A DNA stretch of 64,000 nt from positions 189,709 through 253,708 of the forward strand of contig PDUO01000025.1 of assembly GCA_003008705.1 (NCBI GenBank), given 5' to 3'. This document shows positions 47,454 through 58,480 of this stretch, piece after piece (within the stretch, counting starts at the first letter, position 1; each line of letters starts with the position of its first letter). The notes below the pieces were generated by a model. It was not told the DNA's origin and ran no database searches. It was given only the letters and a program-made list of their open reading frames with translations. The stretch is from Pezicula radicicola. Taxonomy: Eukaryota > Ascomycota > Leotiomycetes > Helotiales > Dermateaceae. The position numbers and the translations under genes are program-made.

Positions 47454-49081
47454 ATGCATCGCCTCCTGCTTCTTGCAGCTGTCTCTCCACTCGCTGCTGT
47501 TTCTGCGTCCCAGATCCCTCTTATCAAGGATCCGCAAGCTCCTATCAGTAGCATCGCTAGCAAAGGCCTTGTGAGTTCGAGTGCTTTGCAAGACGACATA
47601 TCAGCAAAGAAACTCAAGAGCCGCGCAGAAACTCTCTTTGAGATCGCTAAGCTGGGCGAGGCTGAGTATAACCACCCAACTCGCGTTATTGGGAGCAAAG
47701 GTAAGTCTTGTCTGCTTCGTAAACATCATCTACGTCCTTGTGGCTAATGTGTGACTCGGTGGTACAGGACATCTTGCAACAATCGACTACATTTACTCAA
47801 CGATCGCAAAGCTAGGCGACTACTATACCATCTCGAACCAGTCATTTCCTGCGGTGACGGGTAATGTATTCGAATCTCGTCTGGTTATCGGCGATGCGTC
47901 TCCGGACTCTGCGTCGCCAATGGGCCTGACTCCGCCTACAACAGATAGAGAACCAGTATATGGGCCGTTGGTTCTAGTCGCAAACGAGGGATGTGAACAG
48001 GCGGATTATCCTTTGAACATCACCGGCTCAATTGCCCTTATCAAGCGTGGAACCTGTAGTTTTGGTGATAAGTCGGCACTTGCTGGAAAGAATGGAGCTA
48101 TTGCTGCAGTTGTGTACAATAATGATAAGGGGAGTCTGCAAGGGACGCTGGGTGATCCATCGAAAGACCATGTTGCAACCTTCGGAATTTCATCAGAGGA
48201 TGCGAAGCCATACATTGAGAAGCTGGAGGCAGGTGGCGTTATACCATCGTCTGCCTATATCGATGCCATAGTCGAGAAGATTGCAACCACCAATATCATT
48301 GCACAGACTACGGAAGGCGATGCTGACAACTGCGTCATGTTGGGTGGACACAGTGACAGTGTCTCAGAGGGACCAGGTATCAATGATGATGGATCTGGGT
48401 CTTTAACCCTTCTTGAGGTCGCGACGCAGTTGACCAAGTACAAGGTAAACAACTGTGTTCGCTTTGCTTGGTGGGCTGGAGAAGAAGAGGGACTTCTTGG
48501 ATCAGACTACTATGTCGCTCAGCTGTCTGAGGAAGAGAATCAGAAGATTCGCCTTTTTATGGACTACGATATGCTCGCGTCACCAAACTATGCATACCAA
48601 ATCTACAACGCTACCAACGCCTTGAATCCAACCGGTTCTGAAGAATTGAGAGACCTCTACGTTGACTTTTACAAATCGCAAGGTTATAACTACACCTTCA
48701 TTCCATTCGATGGTCGTAGTGACTATGACGCATTTATCAAGCACGGTATTCCAGGCGGTGGAATTGCGACTGGTGCTGAGGGCGTCAAGACCAAAAAAGA
48801 AGCTGAGATGTTTGGCGGTAAGGCTGGAGATTGGTTTGATCCTTGCTACCATCAGCTGTGCGACACGGTCGATAACTTGAACTTTGATGCATGGGAGTTG
48901 AACACAAAGGTATATCTAATCTTCTTTCACAAAATGACTGCGACTAATGCATCCATAGCTTGTTGCTCACTCAGTTGCCACCTACGCACGCTCTTTCAAA
49001 GGCTTCCCAGAGCGATCTGCCATCAAAAGCGCAATCCAGCACGAGAAATCCGCTTACCACGGCCCCAAGCTCATTATGTAA
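47454..49081 (+). CDS. Secreted M28 zinc aminopeptidase with PA domain
   Basis: Removes N-terminal residues from peptides; related to fungal leucine aminopeptidases and yeast aminopeptidase Y. Exons are 47454-47700, 47768-48909 and 48959-49081, 503 residues, with GT-AG introns of 67 and 49 bp. A signal peptide (MHRLLLLAAVSPLAAVSA) is followed by a pro-region, a PA domain around NITGSIALIKRGTCSFGDKS, and the M28 catalytic part. Zinc ligands and catalytic residues are in LGGHSDSVSEGPGINDDGSG (His277, Asp289), WWAGEEEGLLGSDYY (Glu321/322), FMDYDML and WFDPCYHQLCDTVDN (His444). All are present, so it should be active. The C-terminus is RSAIKSAIQHEKSAYHGPK. Likely role: extracellular or vacuolar peptide digestion. 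Confidence 0.92.
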
Positions 49082-49750
49082 ATGAGGCAAGGACGATACA
49101 TCAGCTATGCCAGCTACCTCTGTTAGAAGATAGATTTTGAGACTAGATCGCAAGATACCCTATTTCAGACCAATTTTGCCTCTTGAACGTTTCCGGTTAG
49201 TACTCTCATTACCATCTCTCGCAATCGCCTCAAGGTACTCATAATCTCGATGGTCTTGATTGCAGTATTGTGTTTGACGTTGGCGAGAAGTTCTCGAACT
49301 GGACGCCGACCTTTGTGTTTCCTCCATTTATTTCTTTATCTATACAGCTTCTTTGACATTCAACGTGTTCATGTAATATACTACTGTGTTATTTGTGCTC
49401 CATCCACGAAGTGCATCGAGCTATGTTGAGACGGGACACGAGTAGTACTACCCACGCGATCTCAACACTTGAAGCCAATCCTTAATCCGGATCCCCTCTT
49501 TGACACTTTGTAATGATTTTCTTTCTATAATTTTAGTTGCTCGGCTATCAAAGGGGTCAGTTTCGAATTCTTTGGTTCTTTTTTGTGTTTTCTACCACGT
49601 CCTTTGTCTGAACCACATCCGAGCGGGGTCGTATAATCTCAAAGAAGAGTTTATAACTAAAAGTCGCATCAATGGCCCATCGATTCCAACTCTTTTTCTA
49701 GTCTACTACTCGTGTCCTATTTTTGTGATAATATATAGTTAGAGAACAGC
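49082..49750. other. Intergenic
   Basis: 3' flank of the aminopeptidase and promoter of the giant coiled-coil gene. Nothing else seen. Confidence 0.5.
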
Positions 49751-52700
49751 ATGGATTCGCTGGTTTCACAGTCGGCTAATGAGGAAGATCAGGAGATGTT
49801 CGATGGTCGCCCCTTTGAACCTTACAGTGTTGCTCATGGTCCCGATACGTGGGATGCAGAGGCCAACATCAATGCTGAATATCCTCGTCTTCCTCCTTAT
49901 CCAGTAGATGAGGATGGAGAAGCACTTCCTGAAACCGTCGAAGCGGATAAAGATGTAGATATTACAATGGATCAACTCCCAGATGAGCTACGACAACCTC
50001 TATTCACCGCAGAGCAGTTGAGGAATGCTCCCTGGACACAACGCCGATTTTACCCCTCGCATCTGGAATGGCTTGACCAAGAAGCTGGCTATGAAGCATT
50101 CTCAACATTACGCGAGAATGCTAACAGACTTCTTACCATTGCCCGCCAAGAACTTGCAACGGCCAACTCTCAAGGAGGGGATAGTGGGACATCACAATCA
50201 CTTATGCAAGTAGTTGCACAACTTGACAGCTTACAAGCGGAACGAACGGCGTTGTTGAGAGAAAACATTACCCTCGGAGGTGAAGTACAAAAATTGCGTG
50301 CTGGCGAGGTTGACATTGCAAACCCGCACTTTGTACGACAGCGCCAGGTCTATATTGAAAAGCAGCAGAAAGCGTTAGATAAGGTAATGCAGCGTAATAA
50401 GGACTTGCAGGCTCTACTACGAGAGCAGCAGGAAGCCCGGCCAGATGAAGCAAGAATTCAAGACCTCGAAGCTCGCATCAGAGCTTTAGAGGCTGAGAAC
50501 CCACAGCCAGAAGTCAATGCAGCCTATGACGAAGTAGAGAGAATGCGGGCGGACAGAGATGCTGCTTTAACGGCTGCAAGAGTCCAACGGGAGAACTACG
50601 AATCCGGAGCAGTTGTGGATGGGATCAAAGAGGAACGTGATCGTCTCCGGACAGAGGTAGAGGATTTCAGAGTTGAACAAGACAGGTCATATGTTGATTT
50701 CCAACGCTTGTTCCATGAACGTGATGGTCTTGTGCAAGGGCGTGAAATACTCACTAATGAGCTTGCTCAAGCCCGAGCAGAGATTGCTCGTTTGAACGGT
50801 GGTGGAGACTCCGCAGGCCCATCTGGTATCCCACTGCGTGATCCTGGACTAAGTGGTCCTTCGGCTGGACCTTCAACTATTACCACAGACAATGCACCCC
50901 TTCGAAGACTCAACCAAGTCACTGCAGAACGGGATGCAGCTGTCCAGAGTGAACAAGCCATTAGAGCTGAGTTCCAGGCTCACATGGAGCGGAGCAACGT
51001 AGGTGACAGAGGCATTCGAGATTTCAACGAATACCTGAGGGAATCTCTTTGGGCACGAAGTACGGCAGGTGTGATTGCTCAGAGAGTCGTGAGAGATGAG
51101 AGAGATCAGCTCCGACGCCGCGTTACCGATTTAGAGCGCGAGTTAGCGACTCAGCGAGATCCTAAGAATCTAACAAGTTGCGAAGAACTCGCTGCCCAAT
51201 ATAATTCATTGTTGCGGGATAGAAGCGCGTATCGTAACCGTATTAACGGTCTACTAAGGTGGAACGAGAGGATGCACGACCTTATCATGAACCCTAATTT
51301 CAGATCCGAGTTAGGAATGAATCTTGCTAGGGATGGTATCCTTAGTGATGTCATCTTTGAGGATGGATTACAAGCTGAGGAAGATAGGAATATTCAGGAG
51401 GCTTTAAATCTTGACAACTTAGACGATGAGTTTCTTGAAATCAATGCTCTATTTGGAGGTGAGAATGATGAGTCTGGCGGGGGAGCTCATAATGATGCTC
51501 AGACTGCCAAAGTTGATGGCGATCATGGTGAACAAGCTATGGAAGATGTGCAGAATGACTCAACCTCACCCGCACCATCTCACCAAGCTACAGATAGAGA
51601 AGAAGCTTCACAGCCTAACATGGAATCATCTGCTCCAGAGCAGACTGCTAATCAGAATAGCACAACCTCAGAGTACATTGGTGGTGATCGAGTTCGTTAT
51701 CCACTAACATCACTTCGAAGAGTAAACGAAGACGAAGCACCAGAACCACCGGAAAGATTCCGACCAGATATCACAAACCCATGTGAACGGAGATGCGCAT
51801 ACCTACTATTCATTCTCCGACAAAACCGCAGAGTTTCCGAAAACCAAGCTAGAGAACTTATACGATCTGAGCGCCTACGACGAATCGCCGAGACCGAACG
51901 TGATGCCCGCCCACTCAACTGTGATAAATACCAGTATCAAGCCGAACAACTGCAACAGCGGGTTAGTAAGCTAGTTAATGTGGTTAACATGTCTGAAGAT
52001 GTGAAGGATCAGCTGGTAGATCTTTGGCACCAAGCAGATAAATTGAGAAGGCAGGCGGAGACACGTTCGTCTCAAGATCGTGCTGAACTGCGAAACCGGA
52101 CTTTAGAAGCACAACAACAATCGGAAAGGGCGACTTTTGCTGTGAATCAAACGGTGGAGGCACGGCAAGGGGCAGCTGTAGCGCAGCAAGAGAGAGATGC
52201 AGCGCAACAGAAAGTGGCCAATCTAGAACAGCTAAATCAGAATATTTTACGGCACACAAATCGTATTATTCAACAGCAGGCCAACCAGGCTGCAAACAAC
52301 AGAGTCAATGCTCCTAATGCTCCAAGTGATGATCCGGCTCCAGATGGCAATCTTGATGAGCTTGATGATTGTGAAGAACGCTGTGCTCAAAAACAAGCTC
52401 GAATCGAGGAGCTTGAAAAGGAATTAGCTACGACTCAATCACAGAGTTCACGGTTGGAAAGCGAAGTACAAATGTACCGCGGCTCCCAAGATACTCAACA
52501 GCAACCTAGCGACCAACGAGAAACCCATGCAGGAACTGTCCCGACAACTGGTAATTCACAGGAACCCGACGACTGTGAAGGGCGATGTCGCAAGATGCAA
52601 AAAAGAATCGATGAACTTGATGACCTATTAAGACGCGCACGTGAGATGATACGGGAAGATGCAGCATTCATTCCTGTATTGAAAGATCAAAACAAGCAAC

Positions 52701-55102
52701 TGCAACAAGAGCTAGATACTTATAAAAATCAAACCTCACGGGAAATAAGCCCAAGTGTGGACTCCTTCTATTCAGCTTCAAGTCAACTTGCACAATCTAA
52801 CGAAGATGAGCTTATAAGCGATGCCGATCCTCCCAATGACGAAGAACCTTGCAATCCTGAATGTAAAAAGAAATGCGACTACCTTCAAAAGAGACTCGAT
52901 GCTTGTGAAGCCCGTCGTGCAGAATTACAGCAACAGGCTAACGTGCTAGAAGCTATATCCGACGGCCTTCAAGTGAACAATACCAATCTCTTAAGCCAAA
53001 TAGCCAACCGTACAGCTCAAACACATCAGCAAAGTCAAGGACCCGGTGCTGAAATACCCAATACTCAAGAACCAGATGATTACTGGAAGACACATGCCGA
53101 GTATCTCGAGCAAGATCGTACTGCACTACAAGAAAGACTCTCATATCTTGAGAATGAAAACTTCGACCTAAACCGACAAATCTCAAAAGAAGATTGCCAG
53201 AACAGAATTGCAGCCTTGCAGAAAACCCTTGACGACGTGACGAAAAAGCTTAGGAAAGAAATTGATGCACATGTTCAATGCAAGAGAGATGGTAGATTAC
53301 AAGCGGAGCAAATACGATTTGATGCTCATTATCTTAGACGACTACAAGATATGATTGCAGATCGTAACAACCAGTTTAGACAACAACTCCAGAATCTTCA
53401 AGCACAACTCCAAGCTGCCGGTCCTGATGTTGATGATGCGCTCATGGATTCGCTCCGGCGAATGAATGATCGCTGTAACGATCTTGAAGATGAGGTACAG
53501 CAACTGAGTTATACAATTGATGAAAACCAGAGAGATGAGCGAAGAAGGACAGAAATTTTACAGCAGACGAATGATTCTATTCAGAATGAGAGAACTCAAT
53601 ATCAGCAATTACTTGGTGAATCACGTCGACGATACGCGAGTTACGAAACTAGATTGAGGGATACTGGTATTCAACTCATGCAAAGAACACAAGAACTAAA
53701 TATAACAAAAACTCTACTCAAGAGATTGCAAAATAATCCTAATGGGGGATCAAACCCTCAATGCAATGAGAAATGCGTCGCACTCGAAGAAGCCATCGAT
53801 GAAGCTTGTGTAAAAATGGTGGATCACGAAAAAGAAATTGACCGACTCAAACATGAACTTGACCAATGCAAACAAAATTGTACAAGTCTAAGACAAGGAA
53901 GTAACGAAATACAAGATCAACTCGATGCAGAAAAACAAAAAACTACTCAAGTCGAAACCGAAGCCGCAGATCTACGTGACGTCGTATCAAATTATCTAAA
54001 TGAAATCGAACAACTTGAAGTTGACCTTGACAACAGTAGACAAGATAATACACGTCTACGACAAGAACGTAACGAAGCACAAGGTCAACTTGATGGAATT
54101 ACAAATCCTAACACCGAAAGAATTACTCAGCTCGAAACCGAACTCGACAATTATCGTGATCGCACGGCGTTATACATAGTTGAGAATGAGAATCTTAGAA
54201 ACGAAAACGAGAAACTTAAGGAGGAAATTCAAAGGCTTCAAGATGCAGTTAACGACTGTAGGCAACATGGTAACCGTCTAAGGCAGGAACGTAACGACTT
54301 ACGAAATCAGTATAATCAGCTCATTCGAAGTACAAATAACAACCGAGGAGAAAACACAACTCATGATGAAGCACTTCGAGAAGTCGACGAACAACCAGAA
54401 CTCGAAGCCCTCAATCAAGAACTAACGCACCTCCGATCCGACAACGTCAACCTTCAAGCCCGACTAACAGAATACGAAGAAATCAACTCACAACTTCTCG
54501 CAGATGACGACGACGATGAAGCAGCCGTCCATAGAAGAATCTTAACCAGGCGAAACGAAAGTTTAAATATTCAACTTCAAAATGCGATGGATACTCTCGG
54601 TAGAGTGAGAGAAGTAAATGACTTGTTAAATCAACGACGCGAAGATCTGATTAGACAATTGAGAGAAGAGAGTGAGGCGCGACGCGGTTTACAGAGGGCT
54701 TTGAATCAATGTAATGATAGACATTTGAGGAGGGATGCTGCTGAGTTGGGGATTGGGGATAAGATAGATAGGATTTTGGATGGTAATGAAGATGGTGAAG
54801 ATGAGTTGGCTGGTGATAAGCCTGAAGATCAGAAAGAGGAAAAAGAGGATGAGAATGAGAAAGAAGAGGAACATCAGAAAAAAGAGTCGAGCCTGGAAAC
54901 TCCGCCTAGACGGGCTACATTTCTTAGACAACACAGTGAAAGCTCTCTCTCGGGTTCTATCACACCGGCTTCTAGTGACTCGAGCTATGGTTTTTCGGAT
55001 TATACGCCTAAGAGGGGGAAGGCTGGAAAGGGTCAGAAACGCAAGGCTGCTGCTGATGATGGGAAGAAGAATGGGAGTGCGAAGAAGAAGGCTAGGAAGT
55101 AA
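49751..55102 (+). CDS. Giant intronless coiled-coil protein with repeated CX3C motifs
   Basis: One uninterrupted frame of 1783 codons, remarkable for a genome with frequent introns. Residues 1-120 are acidic and Pro/Tyr-rich with a conserved-looking NAPWTQRRFYPSHLEWLDQE. Most of the rest is heptad-type coiled coil rich in Glu, Gln, Arg and Asn, interrupted by low-complexity spacers. Cys are scarce except as CX3C pairs at about residues 678/682, 874/878, 942/946, 1034/1038/1042, 1338/1342 and 1373/1377, nearly all right before a coiled-coil stretch (DDCEERCAQKQARIEELEKE, DDCEGRCRKMQKRIDELDDL). A repeat RLRQERNEAQGQL recurs with variation near 1379, 1434 and 1509. The C-terminus is acidic, then Ser-rich, then strongly basic (KKNGSAKKKARK), a likely nuclear signal. 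No motor, kinase or SMC head domain is visible. A nuclear or spindle scaffold is conceivable; function unknown. Confidence 0.9.
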   Translation: MDSLVSQSANEEDQEMFDGRPFEPYSVAHGPDTWDAEANINAEYPRLPPYPVDEDGEALPETVEADKDVDITMDQLPDELRQPLFTAEQLRNAPWTQRRFYPSHLEWLDQEAGYEAFSTLRENANRLLTIARQELATANSQGGDSGTSQSLMQVVAQLDSLQAERTALLRENITLGGEVQKLRAGEVDIANPHFVRQRQVYIEKQQKALDKVMQRNKDLQALLREQQEARPDEARIQDLEARIRALEAENPQPEVNAAYDEVERMRADRDAALTAARVQRENYESGAVVDGIKEERDRLRTEVEDFRVEQDRSYVDFQRLFHERDGLVQGREILTNELAQARAEIARLNGGGDSAGPSGIPLRDPGLSGPSAGPSTITTDNAPLRRLNQVTAERDAAVQSEQAIRAEFQAHMERSNVGDRGIRDFNEYLRESLWARSTAGVIAQRVVRDERDQLRRRVTDLERELATQRDPKNLTSCEELAAQYNSLLRDRSAYRNRINGLLRWNERMHDLIMNPNFRSELGMNLARDGILSDVIFEDGLQAEEDRNIQEALNLDNLDDEFLEINALFGGENDESGGGAHNDAQTAKVDGDHGEQAMEDVQNDSTSPAPSHQATDREEASQPNMESSAPEQTANQNSTTSEYIGGDRVRYPLTSLRRVNEDEAPEPPERFRPDITNPCERRCAYLLFILRQNRRVSENQARELIRSERLRRIAETERDARPLNCDKYQYQAEQLQQRVSKLVNVVNMSEDVKDQLVDLWHQADKLRRQAETRSSQDRAELRNRTLEAQQQSERATFAVNQTVEARQGAAVAQQERDAAQQKVANLEQLNQNILRHTNRIIQQQANQAANNRVNAPNAPSDDPAPDGNLDELDDCEERCAQKQARIEELEKELATTQSQSSRLESEVQMYRGSQDTQQQPSDQRETHAGTVPTTGNSQEPDDCEGRCRKMQKRIDELDDLLRRAREMIREDAAFIPVLKDQNKQLQQELDTYKNQTSREISPSVDSFYSASSQLAQSNEDELISDADPPNDEEPCNPECKKKCDYLQKRLDACEARRAELQQQANVLEAISDGLQVNNTNLLSQIANRTAQTHQQSQGPGAEIPNTQEPDDYWKTHAEYLEQDRTALQERLSYLENENFDLNRQISKEDCQNRIAALQKTLDDVTKKLRKEIDAHVQCKRDGRLQAEQIRFDAHYLRRLQDMIADRNNQFRQQLQNLQAQLQAAGPDVDDALMDSLRRMNDRCNDLEDEVQQLSYTIDENQRDERRRTEILQQTNDSIQNERTQYQQLLGESRRRYASYETRLRDTGIQLMQRTQELNITKTLLKRLQNNPNGGSNPQCNEKCVALEEAIDEACVKMVDHEKEIDRLKHELDQCKQNCTSLRQGSNEIQDQLDAEKQKTTQVETEAADLRDVVSNYLNEIEQLEVDLDNSRQDNTRLRQERNEAQGQLDGITNPNTERITQLETELDNYRDRTALYIVENENLRNENEKLKEEIQRLQDAVNDCRQHGNRLRQERNDLRNQYNQLIRSTNNNRGENTTHDEALREVDEQPELEALNQELTHLRSDNVNLQARLTEYEEINSQLLADDDDDEAAVHRRILTRRNESLNIQLQNAMDTLGRVREVNDLLNQRREDLIRQLREESEARRGLQRALNQCNDRHLRRDAAELGIGDKIDRILDGNEDGEDELAGDKPEDQKEEKEDENEKEEEHQKKESSLETPPRRATFLRQHSESSLSGSITPASSDSSYGFSDYTPKRGKAGKGQKRKAAADDGKKNGSAKKKARK

Positions 55103-56113
55103 TGTTGGGATAGGGTTGGGATTGATGTTTTAATCTTGTTTTGTTTGGCGATTGTTGGAGTTGGAGTTTGGGCTATGTAAGTTTTGTTGGTTTTGGAGGA
55201 GGTTGGTTTAATATCGGAGTATTTTTTTATAGGGAAATAGGGGGTTTTCACTGCTTTTCTATTTCTATTATCTGTTTCATAATATGGCGACGATATGAAG
55301 TATACAATAATATACTTAGTATACGTAACCCAGTTAACTATAGATCACGCATTATAAATTGTTTGCACAAAGATCAACTCTAATAAAGTGTTTAAATGTT
55401 GTATTGTCTCTATAGATATGGCATAGTTCCTATGTTCTATCTATGTATAAGTAGAAACTTGAACTTAGCGATCAATACGTTCTTAACTGAAGAGGAATAC
55501 CTATTAAACACTGACTGCTAAGATACGACTTCTATTTGAACCTTGGTAGAATTGAAGATATCCGGCTAGGTCGAGCCAACATAATGTTGTTCCTATCACA
55601 TATTTAGACCGTCTGCAGCTACTTTGCTTAGGGATTCGGACTAGCAGAGCCACCTTGTAAGCTTATAACAGTAGATAGGCTAAGAGATAAGTGAATAGCT
55701 CCCTGTATCGTTTTGAGTGAATCAAAGCACAGATATTGGTACTACGACGCCATTTAGTTAGGTAATTTATATCTGAATATAATTAATCCACAAATCGACG
55801 TTGCAAGGCGACGAGCAGCCTGCTGACTCGGACACACCTTTTGTCATTGCCACCGCTTCTCAAATCTATTAACCAGGACAATGTCGTGTTCTAAAAAATG
55901 AAGCCAAAGAGCGAGGCATAAGACTTGTGAACTGTTGGCTCTGTACAGTTTATTCATAATAGCTGCTTCTCTGATCCCAAACATAAAGCTGTGTGTAGGT
56001 ATAGTACTTTGGAAAGAGATATTTCTTGTCAGAGCAGAGACTTTCCATTTGAATATGGTTGTTATAATGCTTGTAAACAAGAAGCAATCAGTCACACCAT
56101 GCAACTCTCTATA
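55103..56113. other. Intergenic, no gene recognised
   Basis: T/G-rich 3' flank of the coiled-coil gene, then A+T-rich sequence to the end of the minus-strand pseudogene. Confidence 0.45.
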
Positions 56114-56824
56114 TTATGTCCTTTGTCCCAACAGGACTAAATATTTTGTTCCGGAATCTAGCAGAAACCACGAAGTAAGCTCATGCAACCACCTGCCGAG
56201 CCCTCTTTCCAAAGGCATGAGAGACTTTCTATCAGGATGAGTCCACATAATCGTCTCAGTACTGAAAATATAATCTCCGCCGCTCTGCGTAATAGATGTA
56301 ACCAGCCGCCCATTGACTGGGCCTATAGGCTTCATCGCAAACTCAACCTTTTGTGCTGTCCGCAGTGCAACCTTATAACTACCACAAACTACATCTCCTT
56401 CTTTGAAATCCAAATGTTGGATGTGCTCCTTCTTGAAGGTTTCGCGCTCAGCAGATGGAATCATCAAATATATGATCCAGGCCTGAGGGAAGTGTGAGAA
56501 CCTCGACATGTTATAGCGCAGGTATTGCGTGAGCATTGCATTGGTATCGATGGCTGGAAGATGAGCCGTTGGAATGGATTTGGACGCAGTGTCATGGAAC
56601 ATGTGGCAACCTTCTTCCAGTGACGATAGAGGAATGGAATATATGGTGCTTGTAGTTGAGGTCGTCAAGGTTCCACTGCGTGTGGTGTGATGTGTTTTGC
56701 GGGAGAGATCCTGATGGGTTTAAATGAGGTAGGCGATAGGGCCAATGACGAGAGCGGAAGCCACCAGCTTTGGGGAAATAGTGAAATATGCTGTATAAGT
56801 ATAAGTATAAGTATAGGAGCCCAT
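56114..56824 (-). pseudogene. Single-pass membrane protein of unknown family with one in-frame TAA
   Basis: From ATG at 56824 one frame runs 236 codons to a stop at 56114, interrupted only by TAA at 56722-56720 (codon 35). Before it lie a YT repeat (encoded by a TATAAG microsatellite, 56794-56815) and a membrane segment FTISPKLVASALVIGPIAYL. After it the protein continues with THQDLSRKTHHTT, SIPLSSLEEGCHMFHDTASK, SHFPQAWIIYLMIPSAERET, KEGDVVCGSYKV and LERGLGRWLHELTSWFLLDS. I see no GT donor that could splice the stop out. CAA to TAA would explain it. The family is not one I recognise with certainty; the soluble part has the feel of a small alpha/beta fold. Confidence 0.6.
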
Positions 56825-57420
56825 ATTGAATATCAAAAGCCCAAAGAACGATGGTATATATCTTGACGAGGGTCGGACTGTAGAAGTTGTGCATCTATTG
56901 TGTGACCAGCAACTGGCAGATTCAGAGACGTAATGGAATCTTCTTCGGTTTAGTACGGGTCCAGTCTATGTAAGGACTCCCACATACATACCCTTGTTGA
57001 CTTATTTTGTATCCTCTTGAATATAGAGTGCGTAGTTCGTAGATGCTGAAGTAGAAGTTGTAAGGGTTCGAATCAAGGCTGTGACAATACAATTTGGTCC
57101 TAACGCGTGCTGAGCCTAGAGGAGCGCTGACACCACGTGCCCTACCACCAACTTGAAACACCAACCTACAGCCAGCACTACGACAGCGGGGGTCATAGCA
57201 GAGGACTCTTTTGCCCTTCTGAAAGCAGAAAGCTAGACTAGCAGAATAACTAAGCTACGTCTCATTCCGAATCAAAGCTCCATGAAGCTCATTTCGAAGC
57301 CCGAATCAAAGGCATATAAGGTGGGGGTTTAGATAATTGCAGGGCAAGGCAAGGTTAAGGCAGAGAAAAGTAAAGAGCAAGACAATTATATCTCCTCCAC
57401 TGTATATTAGCCATTAGGGT
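56825..57420. other. Intergenic
   Basis: No gene. Near 57290 a short piece (CTCATTTCGAAGCCCGAATC) resembles repeats near 39795 and 40983. Confidence 0.4.
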
Positions 57421-57571
57421 AGGGATTTGACACTCTGCTCGTTTACAATCGCTTAATGCGTCTCAGAAGCAAATACAGAAAGTTTATTGGCCGGAACTGC
57501 TCTATTTGACAGATGCCTTATTGCACGTCCCTATGGCCCAAACGTTGGCCAATATACGGTGGAGGGGATAG
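57421..57571 (+). repeat. Dispersed 151-bp repeat, copy B
   Basis: Gap-free alignment to 20050-20200. The shared frame and its stop are kept, and several differences are synonymous, which points to protein-coding ancestry. It is preceded by AG in both copies, as if both began at a splice acceptor. Confidence 0.7.
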
Positions 57572-58480
57572 TTTAAACTGCGAATTTAACGTCTTCCTTT
57601 TTATTTCTCCTACCTAAGGTGGAAAAATCACATGATACAGTCCAGACCGTAACGGTGACTAATTCTCAAAATAAACCTCACATGCCAAGTATGTTTATGG
57701 TATCACTGGTCGTCAAAATAATGAATAGTGGATAAAATCAGATGACTTGAGAGCAAATCCCGTCGCGCAGATATGTCGGTGTCCACTTGAATGGTTAGCG
57801 AGATATCAAAGGCCTAGCGAGCGAATTTTAGTAAAAATCCCGGAATGGTCTGAATTTTGAAGGGTAATTGAAATCCCGATACATATGCATGAGATATGAA
57901 GGGCATGTTTTGGTGGTTCAGATGACCGAAAATGACGAATAGCACTAAGTTATGGAATCCAATCATTCGATAATTTAGCCAGTGTGGCTTTTTTAGTCCT
58001 TTTGTCCCACTGGATATGATGATGATGATATTAAGGTCGTACAGTGAGATATATACTAATTGGATGAAGTCCCGCCGTGCATTAAGTTCTGGGTCAATCA
58101 CTGAGTGTTGTGTCTAGTCCTCCAATTGCAAATCTTAGTAGGACCTTGAATAACTATTTTCTGTAGAAAATAGATCCCGATGATGGAAATCGCCAGTCTG
58201 GAGAAGACGGTGTTTGAAATTCCGAGAAATATCACTACTCGAGGAAGAGAGACACTCGGATCCGACCGTTCTTTGCGAGATCATGCGATTGCCACGTAGA
58301 CATTCAAAGTAACATATCTTTCTCCGGCCAAAAAAAGCGGAGATGGTGACTGAGTGAAGAAGTATAAAGCTCTAAAACTTCCTTTCTCCAAATCGTCTTT
58401 CCCCATCATCATCTCCCTCTTCAGTCAGAGTCTACTATCTACCAACAAAATTCACTCACACAAGTGTCTTAACTATCAAA
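57572..58480. other. Intergenic, nitrilase promoter
   Basis: No other gene seen. The stretch from about 58380 to 58480 is C/T-rich and typical of a fungal leader. Confidence 0.45.

Noticed and set aside
47411..47698. Minus-strand ORF over the aminopeptidase start
   Set aside because: Shadow of the signal-peptide exon.
56592..56894. Alternative minus-strand frame of 100 codons over the membrane-protein pseudogene
   Set aside because: The overlapping frame starting at 56824 has the membrane segment and continues into the longer conserved-looking ORF; this one does not.
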